From assembly GCF_020283565.1 (NCBI RefSeq), contig NC_060060.1:63969257-64033256 (forward strand): DNA of 64,000 nucleotides, given 5' to 3'. The position numbers and the translations under genes were made by a program. This DNA is from Trifolium pratense (taxonomy: Eukaryota; Streptophyta; Magnoliopsida; Fabales; Fabaceae). Shown here piece after piece: positions 21,237 through 31,901 of the stretch. Every line of letters begins with the position of its first letter. Within the stretch, counting starts at the first letter, position 1. The notes under the pieces were generated by a model. It worked only from the letters and a program-made list of their open reading frames with translations, was not told the DNA's origin and did no database searches.

Positions 21237-24200
21237 TCAAGTTGGTGCATAGATATCTATCATGCCCAACTTGCCGATCAAATGCTCAAAGGTGAGTCTT
21301 GCTAAGCTTTTGGTCAAGATATCTGCAGTTTGCTGACTCGAAGTTACAAAAGGTAGACATATGATTCCGGCATCTAACTTCTCTTTTATGAAATGTCGAT
21401 CGATCTCAATATGCTTGGTTCTGTCATGTTGAACTGGGTTATGAGCTATGCTAATAGCGGCTTTACTATCAGAGTATAATTTCAATGGAAGCTCAATTTT
21501 CATCTTAAGCTCTTCTAGGACTATGTGGATCCATAATCCTTCACAAATACCTTGAGCCATAGCTCTAAACTCAGCTTCTGCACTACTTCTTGCTACAACT
21601 CCTTGTTTCTTGCTCCTCCATGTCACAAGATTACCCTAAACATAGGTACAATATCCGGAGGTTGATCTTCTGTCAGTGACTGAACCTGCCCAATCAGCAT
21701 CGGTAAAGATAGACACATTTCTTTCACTTGTCTTCTTAAAAAATAATCCCTTTCCCGGATTTGCTTTCAAATATCGCAGTATCCTATAGACTGCCTCAAG
21801 ATGTTCCTCAAAAGGAGAATGCATAAACTGACTTACTACACTAACCGAGAAAGCAATGTCAGGTCTAGTGTGTGACAAATAAATTAGTTTCCCAACCAAT
21901 CTCTGGTACCTTCCAGTATCAACAGGAACACTACCTTCTTCCCAAAGTTTTGCATTAGGATCCATGGGAGTATCTGCTGGTCGACATCCACTCATTCCTG
22001 TTTCTTTCAATAAATCTAGAATGTATTTTTGCTGGGAAACTACAATACCATCTTTTGATCGAGCAACCTCCATACCAAGAAAATATCTCATGGATCCCAA
22101 GTCCTTGATTTCAAAGTCTAATGCCATTTCAACTATATCATCTCCAGTAAGGACGATATCATCAACATAAACAATTAGGACAGCAATTTTTCCATCTTGG
22201 GAGAACTTTGTGAACAAGGTGTGGTCAGCTTGTCCTTGAATGTACCCTTGTTTCTTCATGGAATAAGTGAACTTTTCAAACCAAGCTCTAGGAGACTGCT
22301 TTAATCCATACAAATACTTATTTAGTTTGCATACATTTGATCCAAACTTGTCTTCAAAACCAGGAGGAATGTCCATATATACTTCTTCTTCTAAATTACC
22401 ATTGAGAAAAACATTCTTAACATCCAACTGATGTAGGGGCCAATCTAAGTTAGCAGCAAGAGACAAAAGAATTTTGATAGTGTTCAATTTTGCAACAGGA
22501 GCAAAAGTCTCTGAGTAGTCTATACCATAGGTTTGAGTAAAACCCTTAGCCACCAATCGAGCCTTGTACCTTTCGATTGACCCATCTGAATTATACTTCA
22601 CAGTAAACACCCATTTGCATCCAACCATCTTCTTGCCATCCGGTAGTGTCATAACACTCCAGGTTTTGTTCTTTTCAAGAGCTTTCATCTCCTCAAGTAC
22701 AGCTTCCCTCCACTTTGGAACTTCTAGAGCAACCTGTACATTTTTTGGAATCTCTACACTAGACAATTTTGAGGTAAAGGCAGAAAAAGATGAAGACAAA
22801 TTTGAATATGATATAAAATTGGACAATGGGTATTTAGTGCAAGATCTAACAGGTTTTCTAACAGCCACAGGATCATCAATATCAGGATACAAAATACGAC
22901 TCTCAGAAACAGAGATAGACTTACCTTTTCTTTTTTTAGGAAGTTGATCATCCTCCGGTTCAGATTCATGACAGTGTTGAGATGTGGACTCATCACTTTC
23001 TTTGTGATTCTTTCTCACAAAAACCTTTTCTTTCCAAGTCTTGTTTCCTGCTTCAAACCTATTATCTTTATATGACTCATTATTTTGTGGCATTTCAATT
23101 AGATCATCATTATCATTGTTTTCAAGATTCTCATTGTTTTCTTCATGAGAAAATGTAGGCTCGGATTCACCAAGCTCACTACTCATAACAGGAGTAGGAT
23201 TAGATAAAGAATCATGGTCATTTTTCGTTGGTGCAGAAGTATAAGTCTTAGAACTTTGTGATACCGGCAAAGATAAATTATTAAAAAAACTCATGTCCTC
23301 AGTTTGAAACGAGTTAAAAAAACTCATGTCCTCAGTTTGAGACGAATCTTCATTTAAATTTCCCCCCTGAAGATGCGTGTCAAAAAAAGGTTTGTTTTCA
23401 AAGAATGTAACATCCATGGTGACAAACATTTTCTGGTTTTTTGGATCAAAACATTTATATCCTTTATGGGTTGGAGAATACCCAACAAAAACACATTTTA
23501 TAGCATGCAGTTCGAGTTTGCTAATATTCTTATGTTCATGAACAAATGCAGTGCAACCAAAGATTTTTAAGGTCAAATCGTTTGAAACACGATCATTAGG
23601 AAAACATTCTTTGAAAATATGAATTGGAGTTTTAAAATTAAGAACTTTGGAGGGCACTCTGTTAATTAAGTATGCAGCAGTTAAAACTGCTTCACCCCAC
23701 AAATAATTTGGTACTTTACTTGCGAAAAGTAAAGCTCTAGCCACCTCCAACAAGTGCCTATTTTTTCTTTCTGCAACTCCATTTTGTTGGGGAGTGTTAG
23801 GACATGAACTTTGATGCACAATTCCATTTTCACGAAAAAAATCACTCAACATTGTGTTAAAATATTCTTTGCCGTTATCACTTCTAAATACTTGAATATT
23901 TGTTTGAAATTGATTTTGCACCATCTTAACAAAATCTTTTACGGCCTAACAAACGTCAGATTTCCCCTTTAACAAGTACACCCAACAAACTCTTGAGTGA
24001 TCATCTATAAATGTGATAAACCATTTTTTATGAGAAAGTGTACTCGTTCGGTTAGGACCCCAAACATCACTGTGAATAACATAAAAAGGTTTTGATGGTT
24101 TGTAGGGCTGTAATGGAAAATGAGAACGATGATGTTTTGCAAATTCACATGCTTCACATTTAAACAAAGATAAATCCTTATTACGAAATAACTCAGGAAA

Positions 24201-24902
24201 TAAGTGTTTTAAATAAGGAAAACTAGGATGACCTAATCGTGAATGCCATAACATAACATCATCATTATTATTATTCAGAACTAAAAAGGATTCAAAGCAT
24301 GAACTTATTGGTTTGGAAGGTAGTTGTGATTCAGGTTCAATGTCGAAGTAGTAGAGTCCTCCACTCTCCTTAGCACTACCAATCATCTTCCCCGAGTTCA
24401 AATCCTGAAAAACGCAATGAGTACGGAAAAAATTAGTTTGACAATTTCTATCTTGGGCTAATTTACTGATAGACATGAGACAACAAGATAGATTTGGGAC
24501 ATGAAGAACATCTTTAAGGGTTAGACTTGGAGACAACACAACCGAACCTTTACCCGCAATGGCTGAAAAGGATCCATCCGCAATTTTTATTTTATGGTTA
24601 CCTGCACATGGACTATAAGAAGAAAACAGAGTAGAATCACCTATCATGTGATCACTTGCACCTGAATCTACTATCCAAGCACGACTGGGACTGACACTAA
24701 AAAGGGCAGAAGTACCTTTGGGGGCACCAGAGCCAGAAAGAGTGTTAGATTCAAGAATTTTGTACAGTTTGTCTAGTTGTTCCATCGTGAATGAAAGCTG
24801 AATTGAAATAAAACTGATGTTCTTGATCAGAATTACTGGCTTGGAATGTATGACCCTCCCCTCCACCTTTGTTCTTTTGATTTGAAGGTCGCGGAAGACC
24901 AT
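21237..24902 (-). pseudogene. Copia pol polyprotein with two nonsense codons
   Basis: Three same-strand segments. 24902-23946: protease remnant and GAG-pre-integrase (LWHSRLGHPSFPYLKHL), then the start of integrase (SDVWGP, ITFIDDHSR). 23924-21636: the rest of integrase (NGVAERKNRHLLE), reverse transcriptase with YVDDIVLTGDD, and a copia linker ending in DRRSTSGYC. 21626-21237: RNase H (SSAEAEFRAMAQ to KLGMI). In-frame TAG codons lie at 23948-23946 and 21638-21636. A short deletion is likely after TGDDIVEM, where the spacing to FEIKDLG is reduced. It is not expected to give a full polyprotein. Confidence 0.93.
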
Positions 24903-24960
24903 GTAATTTCCAAAATTGAAAAATAGTATGTCCCAAACGATGACAATATGTGTTTGTTAA
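24750..24960 (-). pseudogene. Residual copia gag end (zinc knuckle)
   Basis: A minus-strand frame with CHRLGHTIFQFWKLHG resembles a copia gag zinc knuckle (CxxxGHxxxxCWKLHG), but the last Cys is replaced by Phe. Reading on requires a frameshift to enter the pol frame around 24780-24900. Upstream gag is absent and replaced by a MITE. Confidence 0.6.
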
Positions 24961-24983
24961 AGAGTGTGTTGCTAGCATATTCT

Positions 24984-25180
24984 ATTTGGAGGAGTGCTAG
25001 CAACACACTCTTTAACAAACACACTCTAACACACTCTCTTTTATTGGTTAAAATTTATATGGTTCCTATAAAAGTTATATGGGTCCATATTTTTTTATGG
25101 GACCCATGTGAATTTCAACCAATAAAAAAGAGTGTGTTAGAGTGTGTTTGTTAAAGAGTGTGTTGCTAGCATATTCTATT
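24984..25180. mobile_element. MITE inside the copia leader/gag region
   Basis: Inverted ends contain TGCTAGCAACACACTC (from about 24994) and GAGTGTGTTGCTAGCA (to about 25170), with a second inverted pair AACACACTCTAACACACTCT inside. A 39-bp segment ending in GTTGCTAGCATATTCTATTT occurs in direct orientation on both sides (24949-24987 and about 25145-25183). The left flank may therefore be the tail of a second copy. Confidence 0.75.
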
Positions 25181-25506
25181 TGCATTCACGACGGTATTTG
25201 AAAGTGGATGATCGTCGTCGAGAATAAAAAAACGTCATAATTAATAATCTTAGCCAAGTAGTACCGGAAGGAGCAAAGGAAAAGTAGCGCGGTGAACAGT
25301 ACTCGTGACCAGTAATCACGTAATGAACAGTGCCGTCGGTGAACAGTACCACCAGAACAGTATCACGTGATGAACAGTGCGTTTGAACAGTATCACGGGT
25401 GAACAGTGCCGCACACAAAATCAGTTGTCGTAGTCAGATTGTAAACACGACGGCGGCTAGGGTTTTGCGGAAGCGAGACCCCCAAAATCGGGAGCTCTCG
25501 ATACCA

Positions 25507-25654
25507 TGTAGAAAATAATAAGTGAATACTGTTGTGTGTTATTCCTCAGCTCAAGGATGGTTTAAATAGGAAGAGTACAAACATAAAATGAAATAATAGA
25601 TAAGCTTAGAATCTCCTAGAAATAACAAACTAGGAAACTAAATATTTTCCAACA
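25507..25654 (-). repeat. Copia 5' LTR
   Basis: 148 bp, next to the primer-binding site. It differs from the other LTR in CAAGGATGG/CAAGGCTGG, AATAGGAAG/AATAAGAAG and AAAATGAAA/AAAAGGAAA. Confidence 0.95.
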
Positions 25655-25786
25655 CAATATCTTAAAATAATTTGACCAAAATGTAAATATATCATTCAAG
25701 GTGTGATTTTGATAGCCAATAACGTGTGTTTGACCTAACACCAAACTACCAATCACACAATCGAAATATACATGATATTTGATATC

Positions 25787-25793
25787 TATAAAA
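25787..25793 (+). promoter_or_regulatory. TATA box of the cysteine-rich peptide gene
   Basis: TATAAAA about 90 bp upstream of the first ATG (25881), a normal position for a TATA box with a short leader. Confidence 0.5.
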
Positions 25794-25880
25794 GTTAAAG
25801 GAAGAAATAAAACACAATTGTTTCTATTAGTTTTTCTATTGTAGTGAAAAATTTCTTCTCATAATATATATTAAACTTCA

Positions 25881-26288
25881 ATGCACATACCTCATCACAT
25901 CATGAAAGAAGCTTCATCCAAGTTTGTTTTATGGATAATCTTCTTTATTCTTGCATCTAGTATATCTTTTTGGCTTGCAGGTGTACAATTTAGAAGGTTG
26001 GTTATGGTAGAAGCACAAGAACAACAAACTAATGGTAATAAGTGTGAAACAGATGCAGATTGTGAAAACAAATGTGATGCGGGAGTTTGCAAAAGGAACT
26101 GCCTCGAGTTGCCTAGTAGGTGCTTCAATGGCCAATGTGCCTGCCCCTTTGGTCCAGAACACACTGCTACAAAAACTTTGCTAAATTCAACTTGCACCAT
26201 TGATGATAATTGCTCAAAGCTTTGTCCATCTGATTGCAACATTAGAAGCTGTCTCGAGGCTAAGTGTCATTGTGGATGTCATGGATAG
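25881..26288 (+). CDS. Secreted two-module cysteine-rich peptide, NCR/defensin-like
   Basis: Single-exon ORF of 135 residues; an internal Met at 25902 gives 128 and may be the real start (MKEASSKFVLW). A hydrophobic segment (VLWIIFFILASSISFWLAGV) acts as signal peptide or anchor, followed by a short basic/Gln-rich linker. Two cysteine modules follow. The first spaces Cys as C-x5-C-x3-C-x4-C-x3-C-x6-C-x4-C-x1-C, the second as C-x5-C-x3-C-x3-C-x4-C-x4-C-x1-C-x1-C. The opening CxxDxDC and closing CxC resemble legume nodule-specific cysteine-rich and late-nodulin peptides, which normally have one module and an intron after the signal peptide. Intronless tandem modules are unusual. Alternatives are defensin-like or metal-binding peptides. 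Expression and target are unknown. Confidence 0.7.
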   Translation: MHIPHHIMKEASSKFVLWIIFFILASSISFWLAGVQFRRLVMVEAQEQQTNGNKCETDADCENKCDAGVCKRNCLELPSRCFNGQCACPFGPEHTATKTLLNSTCTIDDNCSKLCPSDCNIRSCLEAKCHCGCHG

Positions 26289-26770
26289 GAAGCAAATATG
26301 ATGTCGATGTACTATTATATTGTATGTTCATATTCCATTTGCTACTAAACCACAAGTCGCAACAATCCTAGAATTTTTAATAAACAAATAAAAAGGTTGA
26401 TGTTGAATGCATTGATATTTTTGTGCTGCACATTCAGTACTTAAAGGTATTACTAAGGTTTTAATTCATGATTGTTGCAATTTCCGCGTCGCAATATTTG
26501 ATATTTCACAAAATCATGTTTAAATGACATTGACACTGCCTCAAATTTCAATCATAGTCACAATGATGTCGAAAACCATGATACTGCAGTAACATTATTA
26601 AGTATTAACAAACATGGTCATAAGCAGCTTCTGTAGCGAACATTATTGCTTCACTTTCGTGTTTGCATTTTGTGTCGTAAGAGGTATAATGTAACATTCT
26701 TATGAGTTTCATTGTCTGGCAAAAATTTATATATCCTACTCTAATGAGGCATATACAAAATCCAAACAAA
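26289..26770. other. Intergenic, nothing recognised
   Basis: 3' UTR of the peptide gene (AATAAAC at about 26381), then AT-rich DNA up to the stop codon of the convergent VAN3-binding-like gene. Confidence 0.4.
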
Positions 26771-29546
26771 TCAAGTGCTGGTACTAATATTTAAAAAATT
26801 CATAGATTTTTCTGTCGCTTCAGCAGAGTTAACTCGACCAAGTAGAAATTCTATCCCATCAACCCATTTTTGCTTTTGGAGTTTGCTCTCAGACTTAAAT
26901 TCTAGAAGACCTTGTGCAGTTTTGAGGCCAAAATAGAGCTCTTCAGAAGCTTCCCTTTCTTTTTGATATGGCCATGCCGAGTCTTCATTACACACTCCGT
27001 AAACCACACCTACAATATTTGTGTTACATGTAATTAGAAAGTGCCTAATTGCTTGAATCAATCTAGAGTCAAAAGAAAGGAGAAACAAAATTTCTGAAGG
27101 AAATGATTTTTACAATGACAAAATATATTTTGCTTACATTTATTCTTTTTGGAGAAAGTTCCTCCAATGTGCTTGCTTTTGATCTTAATTTTGACCTGAA
27201 AATTATGTTAAATATTAGATAAATTTTCATATCTCCAAAATATATTTGCTTTTAGGCATGAAATAGGGTACCTGATATTTCTTGTTGATGTAAACAGACA
27301 CATGTTTCCATCGTAACGCACCTATAATAGAGTACATCAATAACCATAAACTATAAATAATGATAACAAAATCAAATCAAATACTACAATGTTGTGAATT
27401 CCTTAATCTTATTGAGAAAGAGCTAAGAGCGATCTTTAACAATTAATTACCTTTTTCAGTAACCTGCAACAAATCACCCACACATGGAAAAAGGTTTTCC
27501 AACATCTGACCCTCAAAAGTAGGAGGACATTGTGTTTCTGCTATTCCCTTATCATAGGGACTTATTGATGCATTCTTCTTTGCTTCTTTTGGAAATCTCG
27601 CTCTCAAAGCTGCTTCACCTCTTAAAGCTTACAACGCAAGGAAAAAAAAATGCATTAGACAGAACCATCAATATTGTTGCATAGAAAATCTTACAACTTA
27701 CAAGCATAGAAAACAATGTTTTATAATGAACCAGGACAAAATCGCGATTGAACTGCTTAAATAACCGAACTGTAGATAATGTTGGTTCACAGTTCAACCG
27801 GTTGAATTGTCTGGTTTGGCTCGATTTTTTAAACATTGATAGAAAGATTAAGCAAGTACCTGTCGCAGCTGCGGCAGTAAGAGTTATTAGATCACCCGGT
27901 GTTTGAATATCAACTGCAGACTTGACAGTAGAAGCGACACGGTCATGATCAGCACCTGCTAACTCTGCCATTTCAACACAGTAAGATGCTAAGAGTTGTG
28001 TGGCTGAAGCCATAGCAACATCCAATTTAGAGTGATTGTCACTACTAGCAGCCACAGAAGCCAACGCGGAGGCTAGTCCGGCAATGGAAACAGCAGAATG
28101 CACTCGCGCATTTTCTACACGTGCTCGATCTTTCCTCTTAACAGACATGTTTGCATTCCCGTGCTGCTTCTGATGTAACCATTTTCCAATGGTACCTCTT
28201 CGACAGTTGGTAGAAGGTATAATCTTTCCTGGCTGCAAAAAAGGACCACAAAACTTGAAGCTTGCATAAACAATCAAAACACAATATAATACACCAACCA
28301 AGCATGCTACTTTTTGTCCATACTTGAGTTTCCACAATATGTTGTTTGGATAAACAATTTAATTAAGCACTTATAGCATAAACGCTTATCATATAAGTGC
28401 TTACTGCTTACTCCCCTCCGTGACATTTTATATGCAAATTTCACCTGTCTAGGTTCATTGTATAATTAATGTATCTGCGACTATAAATAGTTCAGATACA
28501 TTAATTATACAATGAACCTAGAAAGGTGAAATTTGCTTATAAAATGTCACAGAAGGAGTATATATAAGCTGTTTCTATAACAAAAGACAAAATTCAAACT
28601 GTTTTTATGTAAGTTATTATAGGTTGTTTTTATAAGCTATATCAGCTTATGGAAATAAGCTGAAATCAACTTGTTTCTATAAGCTCTCACAAATCCTTGT
28701 TTGGATAAATAGCTTAATTAATCACTTATAGCATAAGTTTTATGTATAAACTAGTCAAATTGTTTTTATATAAGCTATCAGCTATTTTCATAATCAATTA
28801 TGGAGAGCTTATAGAAATAAGCTGAAAATGGCTTATGAATAAGGGTTTGTTTGGATTAGCTTATTTTTGAGCTTATGCAAAACAACTTATGCAAATAAAT
28901 AAAGTTTTATGTTAATTTATAAGTTTCAACTAACAAAAACTGTATTTTTATAAGCTATTTTATCATAAATTATCTTAACAAACTTATAATAACGCATAAA
29001 AACTTATTTATTTGCATAAGCTGTTTTGCATAAGGCTAAAACTAAGCTAATCCAAACGGGCCCTAAGTTATAAGCTGAAAACAACTTACCAACATGTCAT
29101 ACATTATTTTCATAAGCTCTCTCAGACAGTCTCACAAGTGCTGATGATATTAGATAAACTCAAATAACCGAATCCAAACAGACGGAAAATGTATTGGTAC
29201 TCAACATTGATTCAATGAATGGTTGATTTGAATGAGAAAGTATAGTATAACTTACTGTTAATTGAGGTGCAGGAACATCTTCTGGCAATGTTTGAGAAGC
29301 GATCTTATCAAGAAAAGTATGTTTATGTTTCTCAGAAAGTGCTTTTGAAATCTCAGAAGCAGATAGACTCCAGGATCTAGACAAAAACTCCATAGGCTCA
29401 AGAGGTGTTGGTGGCTCAGGAATCTCCGGCAAAGATAACATTAATTTAAGTTGATCATTTTCTTTCATATCATCATCAAACTCTTCCCATTGCCATGATC
29501 CATTTCTCCAATGTTGTAACACATCACTTTCATTCTTTTGTTCCAT
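26771..29546 (-). CDS. VAN3-binding/FORKED-like protein (DUF828 and PH domains)
   Basis: Six exons (29546-29256, 28232-27860, 27627-27451, 27321-27272, 27195-27138, 27009-26771) join to 395 residues. The start is MEQKNESDVLQHW; the upstream TTG was rejected. The N-terminal region has PPTPLEPMEFLSRSWSLSAS, the signature of plant auxin-canalisation (DUF828) proteins. A helical Ala/Ser-rich block follows (ARVHSAVSIAGLASALASVA). The C-terminal PH-type domain starts near ALRWKHVSVYINKKYQ and ends at KQKWVDGIEFLLGRV. Family members bind the ARF-GAP VAN3 and act in vein patterning and PIN trafficking. Intron 1 (about 1 kb) is loaded with MITEs. The exact family member is not assigned. Confidence 0.9.
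27735..27840. repeat. Solo hAT-like end in a VAN3-binding-like intron
   Basis: Words such as 'aaccgaactg', 'ttcaaccggttgaat' and 'tcgattttttaaacattgat' resemble the ACCGG-rich ends of the element at 5427-6389. No second end is present. Confidence 0.45.
28411..28558. mobile_element. Stowaway-like MITE in intron 1
   Basis: A 148-bp hairpin with ends CTCCCCTCCGTGACATTTTA and ..AAATGTCACAGAAGGAG and a TA duplication on both sides. The internal arms match over GGTTCATTGTATAATTAATG. Confidence 0.85.
28565..28842. repeat. Dispersed 'ataagctgtttttataagct' repeat block
   Basis: Contains several copies, in both orientations, of CTTATAGCATAAG / ATAAGCTG / TTTGGATAA words. Similar short copies occur at 20000-20030, 28340-28400 and 39770-39910. 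It looks like overlapping decayed MITE ends. Confidence 0.5.
28843..29063. mobile_element. Tourist/PIF-like MITE, 221 bp
   Basis: Inverted ends GGGTTTGTTTGGATTAGCTT and AAGCTAATCCAAACGGGCCC with a TAA duplication on both sides (28840-28842, 29064-29066). A 3-bp TAA/TTA target is typical of PIF/Harbinger MITEs. Confidence 0.85.
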
Positions 29547-31829
29547 CAATTTCTTCTAACCTCTCCAATGTTGATCTAGTTTATGATCTCGATTTTTAAC
29601 CTGTGTTTTTGTTATGAGATTAGTGTGTGAGATATAGGAGACAGAAGAGAATAGTGAAGTAACAAGAAAACAGTGAGGAAAGTGTTGTGTTTAGAACCAG
29701 AATCCTTGAATTGTGGTGGAAGTTAATAATTAAAAAAATAAATAATTAAATGACTTGTTTTTTGGCTTAAAAAAAGTATGGTTGTGAATTTAAGAAAACA
29801 TAATCCTGGATAAGAGGGTATGGGTTCTTGTTTGTCTGTCGATGAAGAACTGAAAACTAAAGTAAGGTGAGGAATATTGAGATGTGCGATCCTTTTTGTT
29901 TTGACAATGTTTGATTGGTTGGTTTGGTTTAGCGCGTTTTCGTACGTAGTACTACTTTTTTCGATTGTTCTAAATTCTAATCTTAGGAGATTGGAAATAT
30001 ATTTGAACAAAGTACTATGTGTAAGTGTCAGCCAATCCAATCAACTGGACGCTGGTGCTGTTTCGGATATGTTTCCCACACTTTCCCTTACTAGTACACT
30101 ATCTTTGATTTCTACCTCGTGTACTTAAAAATAAGGGTTGCTAAAGGGACCAATCCGCCCTGTTCTGTCATTAATCTTTTTAAAATAGGGATTGCGGGGT
30201 TTCAAAGTAATTAAACGGCTACAGATTCGTTAGTTGTTCCAGTAGTGATTGACGCTGAATTTGGTAGAGAGGACCACAACTACGATTGAGAGTGGCTGAA
30301 ACCACTTGATGTCATAACTGACCCCCGAACCAGATTAAACTGGTGGTGACGGCCAAAAAAAAAACCCGCTATTATTCATTTCGTATAGTTTCACACATAT
30401 CTTAACTGTTCGTTTATGATCGGACAGTCCATGTTGATTATTGTGTTAACTTATTGCAGTAATTATGTATAATATGTTTCTCTAAAATAATGTGTGGTGG
30501 ATCGACTAGAGGTCTGGTTGAGCGTATTTGAAAGTGTGTCTTATTGTCTTATTGGTTCTTAAGTGTATCAAAATTGTAAATACTTTCATAAATGTTCTTT
30601 TTATTAGTTAATTTGATCTTTAAATTTGTTTTTACGCATAAAATATAGCATCAAATGTGTTTTTTGTTAATAAATTTAGTACAGAGATTTACTAATTAAT
30701 GTGACAATGAATTATATTTTCATGTACCAAAATAACAATATAGTCGTTCAAATACTTTTTTCTAGCTCATGGTAATTAAGATATATTCCTTTTAGAGTCG
30801 GTTATAAGATTAATCTTTAAATCAACGGCGAAACATTTACTTTATTTTTCAACCCACAAATCAAACTTAAATTCTCTCCTTTACCATTTTTTATAAGGAA
30901 AACAAAAGAAAAACCTTACAATGGTCTTTGCCACGTGTTTGGTACTTGGCATTTGGATTTGAAAATCAAGCCAAATGAGCAATTATTTTTTTGGCAACAA
31001 ACTAGGTAGTATCTCACTTTCTCAATGGAATGACCACAAATTTGAAATGCATGTTAAAAGGGATAAGATTCCAATCCAATGTATATTGATTGAAAATTTG
31101 GAAGTGTACTAAAAAGAGGCAAAATATATGTAAATACAAAGAACTAAACGTGAGTGCCTAATTAATAGTGTACCCAAATTAATGTTAGAAACTTTCATAC
31201 GTTTGGACACTTGTCCAATATAATTTGAATAAAAACAACTATACCTTTTTTCAGATGTGGAAACTAAGAATTTTTTTTGAAATCAACACTTATTTGCTTC
31301 TATTTGTTGCTAAGCAAGACTCAACTTTCATTTATCATATTACAAATTTTTATAGTATAAGATAAGATAGAAACACACGTATATTTTTTTTTGGTATACA
31401 AACATATTTATATATCTTAACTACAAGTGTTGTGGTTTGGGGTGCAAATAAATTTTAATTTTCGTTCATTTTTTTTTTTTCAAATAGTCTAGTGGCTAGA
31501 AATTCCACCTTAAAGTGGATAAGTGAGATGATCAGGATTCGAACCTCAACCTCTACATATATAATGTATTGTCTTTGTCAACTGAGCCAAATTTACAGGA
31601 CAAAATCTACCAAGTTTAACTATTATTTTAGTACTGGTATAGCAATGCTCAAAAAGACTTTTAAATCTACCAAGTCAAACTATTTAAATAAATATAATTA
31701 ATAATTAATATTTTTGTAGTTTTTATTATTATATTAGATTTGAGATATTGTCCAAAAAATATGAGAGCCTACATAAAAAAAAACTTGAAACTATAAAAAA
31801 AACCTCATTTAGAAATAACTTCATAACAA
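29547..31829. other. Intergenic, repeats only
   Basis: Promoter and leader of the VAN3-binding-like gene up to about 30040, the dispersed repeat copy at 30245-30355, then AT-rich DNA. About 31480-31605 carries a tRNA B-box-like 'ggattcgaacctc' and the phrase 'gtcaactgagccaaat' shared with 32409-32698, a likely tRNA-derived SINE remnant. Confidence 0.45.
30245..30355. repeat. Dispersed low-copy repeat, copy 2 of 3
   Basis: Contains GGTAGAGAGGACCACAACTA, then ACCACTTGATGTCATAACTG and AACCAGATTAAACTGGTGG. It is collinear with 46686-46790 and, less well, 6787-6890. Confidence 0.5.
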
Positions 31830-31901
31830 ATCAGAGTGGTGGAGCAGAAGCGTGGTGGGCCCATAACCCACAGATCCCTGGATCGAAACCAGGCTCTGAT
31901 A
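31830..31901 (+). tRNA. Initiator tRNA-Met (CAT)
   Basis: 72 bases. The acceptor stem pairs ATCAGAG with CTCTGAT, with A as discriminator base. The anticodon stem/loop is GTGGG-CCCATAA-CCCAC with anticodon CAT. The T-arm is CCTGG-ATCGAAA-CCAGG. The A-T first pair, GGG/CCC anticodon stem and ATCGAAA T-loop mark the initiator type. Compared with the usual plant sequence, the T-stem has a compensated swap, and one D-stem pair (GTGG against GCGT) is a G-G mismatch, so function may be reduced. Confidence 0.88.

Larger units (their letters stand above)
21082..25654 (-). mobile_element. Ty1/copia LTR retrotransposon, decayed
   Basis: The 148-bp LTRs at 21082-21229 and 25507-25654 differ at about three positions. 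Both have TG..CA ends and a perfect target duplication CAATA (21077-21081 and 25655-25659). In minus orientation the primer-binding site TGGTATCGAGAGC (25494-25506) abuts the right LTR, and a G-rich polypurine tract (21230-21240) abuts the left. The coding order protease/GAG-pre-integrase, integrase, reverse transcriptase, RNase H identifies copia. Most of gag is missing. Two premature stops interrupt pol, and a MITE sits in the remaining gag/leader region. Confidence 0.97.

Noticed and set aside
22564..22947. Plus-strand ORF inside the copia element
   Set aside because: Antisense shadow of the pol polyprotein.
25895..26242. Minus-strand ORF opposite the cysteine-rich peptide
   Set aside because: The plus frame has ordered cysteine spacing, a hydrophobic leader and a TATA box; the minus frame has none.
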